Assembly: GCF_001816145.1 (NCBI RefSeq)
Contig: NZ_MDZB01000055.1
Coordinates: 1 to 64,000, forward strand
DNA: 64,000 nucleotides
Reading direction: 5' to 3'
Source: Hymenobacter lapidarius
GTDB lineage: Bacteria > Bacteroidota > Bacteroidia > Cytophagales > Hymenobacteraceae
Position numbers and translations under genes: made by a program. Positions 16,267-24,130 of this stretch are shown in pieces. Position 1 is the stretch's first letter. Each line of letters starts with the position of its first letter. Below the pieces are notes generated by a model. It was given only the letters and a program-made list of their open reading frames with translations. It ran no database searches and was not told where the DNA came from.

Positions 16267-17433
16267 GTGTCTGCTTCTTCTCCCTTTGATTACGACGTTG
16301 CCATTATCGGGGCGGGCCCGGCGGGCGCGGCCTGCGCGTTGGGCCTGCGCCGGAGCGGCCTGCGCGTGGCCCTGCTCGACAAAGCCCGGTTTCCCCGCGA
16401 CAAGGTGTGCGGCGACGCCATCCCCGGCCACGCCCTCAAAGCCCTGCGCCAGCTTGACCCCGCCTTTGCCGCTGCCCTGTGGCAACTGGAGCCGCGCGAC
16501 GCCGTGCGCCGGTCCCGTCTTGTGGCGCCCAACGGCGACAGCCTGGAGCTGGAATGGAAGCTGCCCAGCTTCAACTCTCCGCGCGAATTCTTCGATAATG
16601 CCTTGCTGGAGTTGGTGCGAACGCACGCCCCAGCCACCACTATCCTAGAAAACACCAGCCTGAAAGGCCTGCACATGGCCCCCGACCACGTGCAGCTGCA
16701 ACCCACTCACGGCCCCGCAATCACCTGTGGGCTCGTTATCGGCTGCGACGGTGCCAACTCCGTGGTGGGCCGCAAGCTGCTGCCCGAGCCCCGGCTGGCG
16801 CGGGCGCACCACTGCGTGGGCGTGCGGGCCTATTATGAAAACATTGCGGGGGCCGAAAGCGGCACCACCGAGTTTTTTCTCACCCGCGACTACCTGGCGG
16901 GCTACTGCTGGCTGTTTCCGGTGGGGCAGGGCCGCTACAACGTGGGCCTGGGTATGCTGGCCGAAGTGGTGGCCGCGCACAAAGTAGACCTCAAGGAAAC
17001 CATGGTGCGGCTGCTGGCCACGCACCCGGCGCTGGCCGGCCGCTTTGCCGAGGCGCGGCAGCTGGGGCCCATTGTGGGGTTTGGGCTGCCGCTGGGCGGG
17101 GGCCGGGTGCGGTCCATCAGCGGCGAGCGGTTTTTGCTGTGTGGCGACGCCGCCTCGCTGATTGACCCCTTGCAGGGCCACGGCATTGATACGGCCATTC
17201 AGAGCGGGATGCTGGCGGCGGTACAGGCCACGGCTTGCTTCGCGAAGCAGGATTTCGGCGCCGCCCAAATGGCGGCTTATGACGAGCAAGTGGCCGAGAA
17301 GATTGGCCGCAAGCTGGCCAAAAGCTACCGCCTCATGCGCTTCCTGAGCACCAAGCCGTGGCTGGTGAACGCAGCCGTGCGCCTGGCGCGTGTGCCCGGC
17401 CTCAAGCGGTGGGTGCAGAAGGCCATTGGGTAG
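16267..17433 (+). CDS. Geranylgeranyl-reductase-family FAD-dependent oxidoreductase
   Basis: The product is 388 aa from GTG 16267; the frame is open from 16063 but the upstream part has no family similarity and no ATG lies near. Motifs: the Rossmann dinucleotide-binding GAGPAGAACALGLRRSG, the PRDKVCGD block of the GGR/PHBH group, VIGCDGANSVV, and a C-terminal FAD contact (LLCGDAASLIDPLQGHGIDTAI). Such enzymes saturate prenyl chains or act on other lipophilic substrates; the substrate here is unknown. It stands alone, divergent from the GAF gene. TACCTTTG at 16254-16261 ends only 5 bases before the GTG, so transcription would give a nearly leaderless mRNA or the motif is chance. Confidence 0.82.
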   Translation: MSASSPFDYDVAIIGAGPAGAACALGLRRSGLRVALLDKARFPRDKVCGDAIPGHALKALRQLDPAFAAALWQLEPRDAVRRSRLVAPNGDSLELEWKLPSFNSPREFFDNALLELVRTHAPATTILENTSLKGLHMAPDHVQLQPTHGPAITCGLVIGCDGANSVVGRKLLPEPRLARAHHCVGVRAYYENIAGAESGTTEFFLTRDYLAGYCWLFPVGQGRYNVGLGMLAEVVAAHKVDLKETMVRLLATHPALAGRFAEARQLGPIVGFGLPLGGGRVRSISGERFLLCGDAASLIDPLQGHGIDTAIQSGMLAAVQATACFAKQDFGAAQMAAYDEQVAEKIGRKLAKSYRLMRFLSTKPWLVNAAVRLARVPGLKRWVQKAIG

Positions 17434-17518
17434 GGTGGGTTTGAATGTTGCGTTTTTATTCCTGCAACAGACCAGAAGAGCTATTTTAAAGCAGAAACAC
17501 TAATTATTTATCGCCAAC

Positions 17519-17551
17519 AATAATTAATGCTTGCGAATAGAATTAATTATT
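17519..17551. promoter_or_regulatory. AT-rich inverted repeat, operator-like, upstream of the 37-codon ORF
   Basis: AATAATTAAT (17519-17528) and ATTAATTATT (17542-17551) are perfect 10 bp complements separated by 13 bases. A TTG inside the repeat spacer is followed 20 bases later by TAATTTG, close to a -33/-7 pair. The layout suggests a regulated promoter. Confidence 0.4.
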
Positions 17552-17588
17552 CCTAATTTGCTTTCGCTTATCACAAGAAGCGCCCCGT

Positions 17589-17702
17589 ATGTCCTTGTTC
17601 AACAACAATATCCTTTTCAATAACTCGAATAATAATAATTTATTCCGAGACAGGGAGGCTATTGTTCCGAAGAAGAAATCCAAGAACAATTTTTCAATTT
17701 GA
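17589..17702 (+). CDS. Asn-rich 37-residue peptide of unknown function
   Basis: ATG 17589 opens a 37-codon frame ending at TGA 17700-17702. The protein starts MSLFNNNILFNNSNNNNLF and then has a charged tail containing VPKKKSKNNF. Twelve of 37 residues are Asn. The stop is followed at once by a strong intrinsic terminator, and the start is preceded by an AT-rich, promoter-like inverted repeat, so this is a self-contained small transcription unit. The region is far more AT-rich than its flanks. No family is recognised. It could instead be a small RNA gene; coding is favoured because the frame ends exactly where the terminator begins. Confidence 0.5.
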   Translation: MSLFNNNILFNNSNNNNLFRDREAIVPKKKSKNNFSI

Positions 17703-17735
17703 AAAGCCTTTCGTAATTCGGAAGGCTTTTTTTTT
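17702..17735 (+). terminator. Intrinsic terminator of the small Asn-rich gene
   Basis: A 9 bp stem (AAAAGCCTT at 17702-17710 with AAGGCTTTT at 17722-17730) has further TC/GA pairing inside and ends in a run of nine T. It overlaps the TGA of the 37-codon ORF. Confidence 0.8.
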
Positions 17736-17876
17736 GGCCCTTCCCAGCCCCTGAGGCACTAGTCTGGAAATTAAAAAAAACTCCCCACCAGGAGGTGGCT
17801 CCTTATTGCCCAAACCCAGCCGCTGCCAGCACCACGTCATCATCATTTTCAACTTTCAACCCCAATTTCTTTACGT

Positions 17877-18911
17877 ATGAAAACCACTGCAATCCCCACC
17901 GCCTGGCCCGCCGCGGCCGACCTGCTCGAAACCGAAGTAGCCCTGACGTTCGTGAAGGAAACCTTTGCCCGGGAGCTAGCCCGGCAGCTGCACCTCGTGA
18001 AAGTATCGGCCCCGCTGGTGGTGCTCGAAGGCACCGGCATCAACGACGATTTGAACGGGGTGGAGCGGCCCGTGGGCTTCCCCATTAAGGCCCTGGACGA
18101 GCAGCGGGCCGTGGTGGTGCACTCGCTGGCCAAGTGGAAGCGCCTGCGCCTGCGCGAGCTGGGTATCCCCGCCGGCCGCGGCCTGCTGACCGACATGCGC
18201 GCCCTGCGCCCCGACGAGGATTACAGCCCCATCCACTCCATCTACGTGGACCAGTGGGACTGGGAAAAGCACATGTTGCCTGAGCAGCGCACGGTGGCTT
18301 TCCTGAAAGCCACCGTTGAAACCATCTACGCGGCCCTGCTGACGACCGAGCAGCGGGTGAGCGAGGAGTTTGGCATTGCGCCGGTACTGCCCCCAAGCAT
18401 CGCCTTTGTGCACGCCGAAGACCTGCTGCTGCGCTACCCCGACCTCACGCCCAAGCAACGCGAGCACGAAGCCGCCCGCGAATACGGCGCGGTGTTCCTG
18501 ATGGGCGTTGGCGGCGAGCTGAGCCACGGCGAAATCCACGACGGCCGCGCCCCCGACTACGACGACTGGAGCACCGTGAACGAAGACGGCCACCGCGGCC
18601 TGAACGGCGACATTCTGCTCTGGAACCCAGTGCTGGAAACCTCATTTGAGGTGTCGTCTATGGGCATTCGGGTGGATAGGGTGGCCTTGGCCCGGCAGTT
18701 GGAAATGCGCGGCTGCCCCGAGCGCGCAGCCCTGCGGTTTCACCACCTGTTGCTGAGCGACCAGCTACCCCAGAGCATCGGCGGCGGCATTGGGCAGTCG
18801 CGGGTGTGCATGTTTTTGCTGCGCAAAGCCCACATCGGCGAAGTGCAAGTGAGTTTGTGGTCTGATGCCGTGCGCGAGGAAATGGCCGAAGCAGGCGTAA
18901 GGCTGCTCTAG
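17877..18911 (+). CDS. asnA: Aspartate--ammonia ligase
   Basis: The product is 344 aa, the usual length. It is the AsnA-type asparagine synthetase: aspartate + ammonia + ATP to asparagine, AMP and PPi, with a class II aaRS-like fold. Recognisable blocks: VSAPLVVLEGTGINDDLNG, RPVGFPIK, AVVVHSLAKWKR, SIYVDQWDWEK, GVGGELSHGEIHDGRAPDYDDW, and the C-terminal SIGGGIGQSR motif 3. ATG 17877 matches the family start. The gene is preceded by an AT-rich stretch and forms a single-gene unit. Confidence 0.96.
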   Translation: MKTTAIPTAWPAAADLLETEVALTFVKETFARELARQLHLVKVSAPLVVLEGTGINDDLNGVERPVGFPIKALDEQRAVVVHSLAKWKRLRLRELGIPAGRGLLTDMRALRPDEDYSPIHSIYVDQWDWEKHMLPEQRTVAFLKATVETIYAALLTTEQRVSEEFGIAPVLPPSIAFVHAEDLLLRYPDLTPKQREHEAAREYGAVFLMGVGGELSHGEIHDGRAPDYDDWSTVNEDGHRGLNGDILLWNPVLETSFEVSSMGIRVDRVALARQLEMRGCPERAALRFHHLLLSDQLPQSIGGGIGQSRVCMFLLRKAHIGEVQVSLWSDAVREEMAEAGVRLL

Positions 18912-19138
18912 CAGCAGGCAAGCCAGCGGTTTTGCTGCATGAATAGGAAAGGGAATGAGTGGCTGCGTGGCGGTTCATTCCCTTTTTTATGCTTCGGGGA
19001 GCGCCCCAACTTGCCCCGAGAGCCGCGCGCTACCTGGGGCGCGCCGCGTGGCTAAAACAGCCAGCGCTGGCCCGGCGGCCATGGCGTTTTTTAAGTCGCG
19101 CCCGCTCTGTATTTTCGGGTCTCACCGGCGCTTGGGCT

Positions 19139-19885
19139 ATGCAGAATTACTACTGGGTTTTGGGAGTGGGCACCACGGCTACGGCGGTGCAGATTGAGGA
19201 GGCCTATGCGCGGCAGCGGGTCCGCTTCAAGCGGCTGGCCGTGGTGGATAGGGTGATGAAAGCCCGCCTGGCCGATGTAGAAGCCGGGTTCGACATTCTG
19301 GGTAATCCCCGTCGCCGCCTGGCCTACGACCTGCTGCTGGCCCAGGAGCCGCTCGCTGCCCACCCGCCGCGGCAGCACGCCGGCTCGAAGCTGCTCGGCT
19401 ACGCCCGGGTGGCCCGCCGCCTCAATGCAGCCTTGCTGGCCTGCTGCCTCCTGCTGGGCCTGGATTGGGCGCTGCCGCAACACGAATACGCCAACGAAAC
19501 CGTGCGCACCCGGTTTCCGGTGTCGGTGTCCTCGTCCCTGAGCAACCCCCAGCTGGCCTACCGTGTGCACACCGAGCACACCGCGTTCCGGCTGCCCAGC
19601 AGCATCGGGCACCGCGTGCGCGAAGACCAGCGCATTACCGTGTGGAAAACGCCTTTGCTGGGGGTGGTGCGTCGCGTCAGCTCCCCGGCTTCGCCCGATG
19701 GCCCGGCGCCGTTTGAGCCGTATGGGGCCACCATTTACGGGGTGTTTGCGCTTTTGCCACTGGTGGTGGCGCTGGTGGCCGCCGTGGGCGTGTGGCCCGG
19801 CCGCTCGCCTGAGCTGGTGGTGAACACTGCTTCCGTGGGCGGGCTGCTGGCCGTGCTGGCGCTGCTGGTTATGCTGTGGTTTTGA
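19139..19885 (+). CDS. J-domain-like membrane protein lacking HPD
   Basis: The product is 248 aa from ATG 19139; the 60 codons upstream in frame look non-coding. Residues 1-70 resemble a J domain (NYYWVLGVGTTATAVQIEEAYARQRVRFKRL ... ADVEAGFDILGNPRRRLAYD). The HPD tripeptide needed to stimulate DnaK is absent (LAVVDRV at that place). Three hydrophobic segments follow, around residues 98-115, 200-220 and 228-248, with a soluble middle part. A role as a membrane-tethered, degenerate J protein is inferred; chaperone activity is doubtful. Confidence 0.6.
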   Translation: MQNYYWVLGVGTTATAVQIEEAYARQRVRFKRLAVVDRVMKARLADVEAGFDILGNPRRRLAYDLLLAQEPLAAHPPRQHAGSKLLGYARVARRLNAALLACCLLLGLDWALPQHEYANETVRTRFPVSVSSSLSNPQLAYRVHTEHTAFRLPSSIGHRVREDQRITVWKTPLLGVVRRVSSPASPDGPAPFEPYGATIYGVFALLPLVVALVAAVGVWPGRSPELVVNTASVGGLLAVLALLVMLWF

Positions 19886-20027
19886 GGACGACCCAAAAAC
19901 CTGAAGCGGCGTATTTGGTATAAGACAGGGAAATGGCGTGGCCCGGCGCGCATGGGGAGATGGCGCGTTGTCCATTCCCTGCTGCGGTGCCGCGTCGTTA
20001 CCCGTTCTGAATTACCAATTATTACCC

Positions 20028-20507
20028 ATGGATTTTACTTCCTCTCGTCCCGAAGACCTGTTTGATGCTGCCCGGCGCGGCGACGTACCCGCCCTTAAAG
20101 AGTTGCTGGCTACCGGCCTCGACGTGAACGTGACCACCGACAAAGGCTTCTCAGTTCTCACGCTGGTGGCCTACGGTGACCACCAGGAAGCCGCCCGATT
20201 TCTGCTGGAAGCCGGCGCCGACCCCAATATCCAGGACGCAAGCGGTAACTCGGCCCTGATGGGCGTGAGCTTTAAGGGATATGTCGAAATTGCCCGGCTC
20301 CTTTTGCAGCACGGGGCCAACCTCGACCTGCAAAATAGCACCGGTGGCACGGCCCTCATGTTTGCCATTCAGTTTGGCCGCAACAACATGGTGCAACTGT
20401 TGCTGGAAGCCGGAGCCGACAAGAACATCGCCGATGCGCGCGGCTACACCGCGTGCGGCCTGGCCGTGCAGCAAGGCAACGACGAAGCATTAAGCCAGCT
20501 GGAGTAG
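20028..20507 (+). CDS. Ankyrin-repeat protein
   Basis: The product is 159 aa. ATG 20028 (MDFTSSRPEDLFDAARRGD) was chosen over an upstream in-frame start because the ankyrin cap begins here. Four to five ankyrin repeats are clear: DLFDAARRGDVPALKELLATG, LVAYGDHQEAARFLLEAGADPN, MGVSFKGYVEIARLLLQHGA, and MFAIQFGRNNMVQLLLEAGADKN. There is no signal peptide, so it is a cytosolic protein-interaction scaffold. Small ankyrin proteins often pair with catalase or with toxins, but neither is adjacent; the partner is unknown. Confidence 0.85.
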   Translation: MDFTSSRPEDLFDAARRGDVPALKELLATGLDVNVTTDKGFSVLTLVAYGDHQEAARFLLEAGADPNIQDASGNSALMGVSFKGYVEIARLLLQHGANLDLQNSTGGTALMFAIQFGRNNMVQLLLEAGADKNIADARGYTACGLAVQQGNDEALSQLE

Positions 20508-20657
20508 CCACATAGTACTTCTGAAAGGGCGGCATGGAGACACTTGGGTAGCTCTGTGTCGCCCAGAGGTGGTGTACTAAGGCGTGACCACAAACGCAAA
20601 GGCTGCCCAGGTAGCAGTACGCGCCGCCCAACCGCATGGGCTTGCTACCTTGGCCGC

Positions 20658-21212
20658 ATGCGCAGCATTTCATTCAACCCAGCCATGCTGGCAGCGGTGC
20701 AGGCCGGCCACAAAACCGTAACCCGCCGCCGCCTGCCCCCCAACTCGCCCCTGCAGCAGGAACCGGACCGGTACCGGTTTGTGGAACTATCCGCGCAGGG
20801 CGCGCTGTTTGAGGACTGCCACGCCCTGCCACCCGCGCTGCTGCCCTCGGTGCCGCTGCCCTTCGGCGCGGCCGGTACGCAGTTGAGCGTGCAGGAAAAC
20901 CTCTTGATTCGGCTGGAATTACGCAGCGTGCTGGCTGAGCAAGTACGCAGTCTCACAACAGCCGATGCGCTGGCGGAAGGCATCCAGGCCCGGCCACTAC
21001 CGGGTCCGCCGGAATGGGGCGGCGTGGAGCCGATTGCCGGCTCGTCGGGAGCATTCCGGTGGTACAGCAGCCCCATTGCAGCGTTTCAGGGCCTGTTTGA
21101 GTCCATCTACCCAATGGCCTGGGCCCGGAATGAGTGGGTGTGGATGATAGAGTTTAGGGTGCTGCCGATTGCTTGGGTAGCTTCCGTTTCAGCCGGCCCC
21201 GCCACTGCCTAG
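20658..21212 (+). CDS. ASCH-domain-like protein
   Basis: The product is 184 aa from ATG 20658 (MRSISFNPAMLAAVQAGHKTVTRR). This start and the late W.RNEWVWMIEF strand match small ASCH-like or phage-type proteins that begin M..I.F...M..AI..G.KT.TRR. Such proteins often carry RY.PGD.LWV.E in the middle; here the equivalent is AAGTQLSVQENL, so it is divergent. ASCH folds bind nucleic acids or modified nucleosides. Function is unassigned. The Fic/AlbA_2 accessory pair lies next to it on the other strand. Confidence 0.6.
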   Translation: MRSISFNPAMLAAVQAGHKTVTRRRLPPNSPLQQEPDRYRFVELSAQGALFEDCHALPPALLPSVPLPFGAAGTQLSVQENLLIRLELRSVLAEQVRSLTTADALAEGIQARPLPGPPEWGGVEPIAGSSGAFRWYSSPIAAFQGLFESIYPMAWARNEWVWMIEFRVLPIAWVASVSAGPATA

Positions 21213-21306
21213 ACGCCTGATGACGGCCTGAAAATCAGGAAGTAGCTTACTCAGTTTCTGTTGGTGCAAGCCGCTACGGCAGGGGTGGGGTGAAACTGCG
21301 GGCACG

Positions 21307-21334
21307 CAAAAGGCCCGCCGGGTGGGGCGGGCCT
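21307..21334 (-). terminator. Intrinsic terminator after the Fic gene
   Basis: On the minus strand a perfect 9 bp stem (arms 21326-21334 and 21311-21319) is followed by TTTTG. It begins 5 bases after the Fic stop codon. Confidence 0.7.
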
Positions 21335-21338
21335 GGGG

Positions 21339-22742
21339 TTAGGCGGGGGGAGTGTCGGCCTCTACTACTTTGGCGGCGATGAAATCGTAGACTTTATTGG
21401 CGAGTTGATAGTTGATTTCTTTGATGCGGTCGTGGTTGTATTCTGCCTTGTAGACAGAAGTGAAGATATGAACTGGTTCATCGTCTTCATTATTATCTCC
21501 CATTAAGTCATATATATTGAATGTAACAATAAACTGGTGAGATTTAAAGCTGAAATTCAGCATCATGCCTTTATCAAATGTGTTTGATAGCATTCTGAAG
21601 CCATACCATAGGAATCTAAATGCAGCCCACGCGATAAGCTCTTTCTGTTCACTAAATGCATTATCAGCGAATTCTTGAGCTTTTTCCAGGGTTTTATTAG
21701 AGCTGTGAAACGTTGAATTGTCATCCTCTGAAAACCTGTATAAGAAAGCAATTTCATTTCTAATGAATAAATCGTCAAAACGTTGTAATTGGTCCGATAA
21801 ATCTTTTAGCCAGAAGCTAAGTATCTCATCATAAATCTGTGACTGTGCTTCTAGACCCCATATGGTTGTTATCGTATCCTCTCGGCTTAACACTTGTTTC
21901 TTCAGTAACGCGAGCTTCTTGTCTAAATCATCCGGCTCATCAATGGATTCGCCTTGGGCCGCGCGAATCATAAGGCGCAAACCCGCTTCCACGTTTTCGA
22001 TGATAAAGCGGAGGAAGGGTTCGGGGTCGCCGGCATCGGCGGCGGAGAGAGCGGCAAGGTAGGGATTGCGGTCGGCGGCTTTGATGACGGTCATCGGGTA
22101 GCCGTGGCGCAGCAGAATCAGGTTCATCAGCAGGCGCGACATGCGGCCGTTGCCGTCATCAAAGGGGTGGATGCGGACGAAGCGGTAGTGAAACTCGGCG
22201 GCCAGGGCCACGGGGTGCATCGTGGGGGCGGTTTCTTCGGTCCGATACCAGTCCACGAGGTCCCGCATTTGGGCGGGGGTGTCTTCGGGGCTAGCGAAAT
22301 AGAACATTTCGCCGGTGGCGGTAAGCACGTTGTTGGGCTGTTGCTTGTACTGGCCGGGCACAATCATTTTGCGGGTAGGCACGCCGGTAGCAGTTTGGGC
22401 GGGGGTGTAGTAGGCTTCGCCCAGCAGCACCTCGTGCATACCCCGGATGAACTGCTCGGTCAGGGGCCGCTCGTCGCGTACAAAATCTTCGAGCCAGAGC
22501 ACGGCCTCGTTGTGGCCTTTGATGTCGAGGTGGTCGCGCATGGGCTTGCCGGCTGCCGTAAGGCCGTGCAGCAGCAGCGAGCGGGTTTCGCCAAGCGTGA
22601 GGGAGTTGCCCTCAATGGCATTGGAGTTGTAATTCCATTCGAGCCGAAACTTTTGCAGCACCCGCTGCTCCTGTTCGGGGGCCAGGGGACGCAGGACGTC
22701 GAGGTCGGCTTTGAAGCGGTTGATTTCGGTGAATAGGGGCAT
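21339..22742 (-). CDS. Fic family protein (putative AMPylase, class II)
   Basis: The product is 467 aa. Fic enzymes transfer AMP or another nucleotide group to target hydroxyls. The active-site loop is complete (HPFDDGNGRMSR, His192). The N-terminal autoinhibitory motif (S/T)xxxE(G/N) is present as S40-NAI-E44-G45, so activity should be restrained in cis. Fic/DOC N-terminal segments precede it. The last ~190 residues (from LLKKQVLSREDTITTIW) form an extension unlike typical Fic winged-helix tails; this part of the gene (about 21400-21950) is conspicuously AT-rich. It starts 23 bp after the AlbA_2 gene, so the two form an operon. Confidence 0.88.
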   Translation of the reverse strand: MPLFTEINRFKADLDVLRPLAPEQEQRVLQKFRLEWNYNSNAIEGNSLTLGETRSLLLHGLTAAGKPMRDHLDIKGHNEAVLWLEDFVRDERPLTEQFIRGMHEVLLGEAYYTPAQTATGVPTRKMIVPGQYKQQPNNVLTATGEMFYFASPEDTPAQMRDLVDWYRTEETAPTMHPVALAAEFHYRFVRIHPFDDGNGRMSRLLMNLILLRHGYPMTVIKAADRNPYLAALSAADAGDPEPFLRFIIENVEAGLRLMIRAAQGESIDEPDDLDKKLALLKKQVLSREDTITTIWGLEAQSQIYDEILSFWLKDLSDQLQRFDDLFIRNEIAFLYRFSEDDNSTFHSSNKTLEKAQEFADNAFSEQKELIAWAAFRFLWYGFRMLSNTFDKGMMLNFSFKSHQFIVTFNIYDLMGDNNEDDEPVHIFTSVYKAEYNHDRIKEINYQLANKVYDFIAAKVVEADTPPA

Positions 22743-22765
22743 AATCAGGTCGATAATGGGGTGAA

Positions 22766-24094
22766 TTATTGTTCGGCAGGTGGGTCTTGAAGCAGTCGTT
22801 TCAACTTGGCCTCTCGTGTTGCCTCTGCTGCGCTGCTGGGGTTGTAGGCGGGGTGTATTGGGAGCGTTGTAAGAAAGGATAACCGGTCGGCATCCATTTC
22901 AAAAGAGGGCGGTGGTGAGCCATTTGCATGCATGGCCGTGCGAATTTCTGGCAGGCCAGTAGCTCTGGCTTCCGTTAGATGCAATTCTTTGAGAAAGTCG
23001 CCTACCCGGCGGTTTCGGTAATCGCGCGCTACAATGCGCGCGCCACTACGTAGCTGCTCTGACGTGACGGGCGGCAGGGCGCCGGGAAAACTGAGAATCT
23101 CAATCCTTGTCAGTCGCACGCTGACCTCAATGGCGTTGGGCAACTCATAGCTCCGGTGGTAAACGGCATTGGCTAATGCTTCTTCCAGTGCGGAAAAAGG
23201 ATAATTAACGAAGCGTTGGGCTTCTGCTTGGTCAGGGAGTTTCCGTACTTCCTGCTTCAATACCTGGCTTCGCAAGAATGCCAATGCTTCCCGTAGCTGT
23301 CGCGGCAAAGGTCCTGTAAAATGTTTCTCGGTGAAGCTTCTTCCGGTTTCGCCAGCGTAAATAATAACTTCGATAGTCGCGCCGGGAAAGAATCTTTCAG
23401 GATGCTCATTGAACATGAGCAATCCAATGTTTAGCGGCTTGAAATATTCTGGTGGACCACTGGCAATGCGCATTTGACGGCACAACTCATCGAATGGCAT
23501 CGTAGCCGCTTCATCGGCTAGTTTGCTATTGATTTCACGCAAGTGTTCCGTAATCAAGCGAAGATTTAGGTCGCTTAACTCAGCATTTCGGTTGATGCGG
23601 TCATCAAACGGCACCTTAGCTGTGAGGTCTAGCAACTGTTGCCGGTCAATATCCTTGGCTCTCACCGTGCTAGAAAAGTGACGGACATAATAGTCCTTTT
23701 GGCCCTGATGGTCTTTGCCTAAGCTCACCGGTGCCCGGTAGGGTCTGTTATCACCACCGGGTGCCCAAATAACTAATACAAGCTTGCCTTGATATTCTTC
23801 GGGCTCAACAACTGGAAAATAATTTGGGACTAATTGATTACATAACTCCAGAAGCTTTTTCTGTATTGTATCGGCTTGCTCTGGCTGCAAGCCGGCGGGC
23901 GGCAATACAGGACGCCCTTCATCTTCAGCTATGCCAATGATGAGGTAGCCGCCACCCCAGTTATTAAGGTCATTCGCAAAAGCACAAATGGAGTGAATGA
24001 CCTTTTCTGGATTCCAGCTTTGCTTAAACTCCAACCGTTCTGACTCGACAACGTGCCCAGTAAGGAGTTGGTCCAGATTGACAGGAAGTGCCAT
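22766..24094 (-). CDS. AlbA_2 (Schlafen-like) DNA-binding / ATPase-domain protein
   Basis: The product is 442 aa. Residues ~10-130 are an AlbA_2 domain (ESERLEFKQSW, SICAFANDLNNWGGGYLIIGI), a fold shared with Schlafen proteins. A linker and a C-terminal HATPase-like region follow (NYPFSALEEALANAVYHRSY, with the N-box-like ALANAVYHR). This architecture is annotated as 'ATP-binding protein' or 'transcriptional regulator' and occurs in defence-rich accessory loci. It is the first gene of a two-gene unit with fic. Base composition is lower in GC than neighbours, suggesting transfer. Target and trigger are unknown. Confidence 0.85.
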   Translation of the reverse strand: MALPVNLDQLLTGHVVESERLEFKQSWNPEKVIHSICAFANDLNNWGGGYLIIGIAEDEGRPVLPPAGLQPEQADTIQKKLLELCNQLVPNYFPVVEPEEYQGKLVLVIWAPGGDNRPYRAPVSLGKDHQGQKDYYVRHFSSTVRAKDIDRQQLLDLTAKVPFDDRINRNAELSDLNLRLITEHLREINSKLADEAATMPFDELCRQMRIASGPPEYFKPLNIGLLMFNEHPERFFPGATIEVIIYAGETGRSFTEKHFTGPLPRQLREALAFLRSQVLKQEVRKLPDQAEAQRFVNYPFSALEEALANAVYHRSYELPNAIEVSVRLTRIEILSFPGALPPVTSEQLRSGARIVARDYRNRRVGDFLKELHLTEARATGLPEIRTAMHANGSPPPSFEMDADRLSFLTTLPIHPAYNPSSAAEATREAKLKRLLQDPPAEQ

Positions 24095-24130
24095 GCTATT
24101 CTAATTTAGGTGCAGATACAAACAAGGCAA

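Noticed and set aside
17770..17805. Small hairpin (CCACC...GGTGG) in the asnA leader
   Set aside because: The stem is only five bases; no riboswitch or leader peptide was seen.
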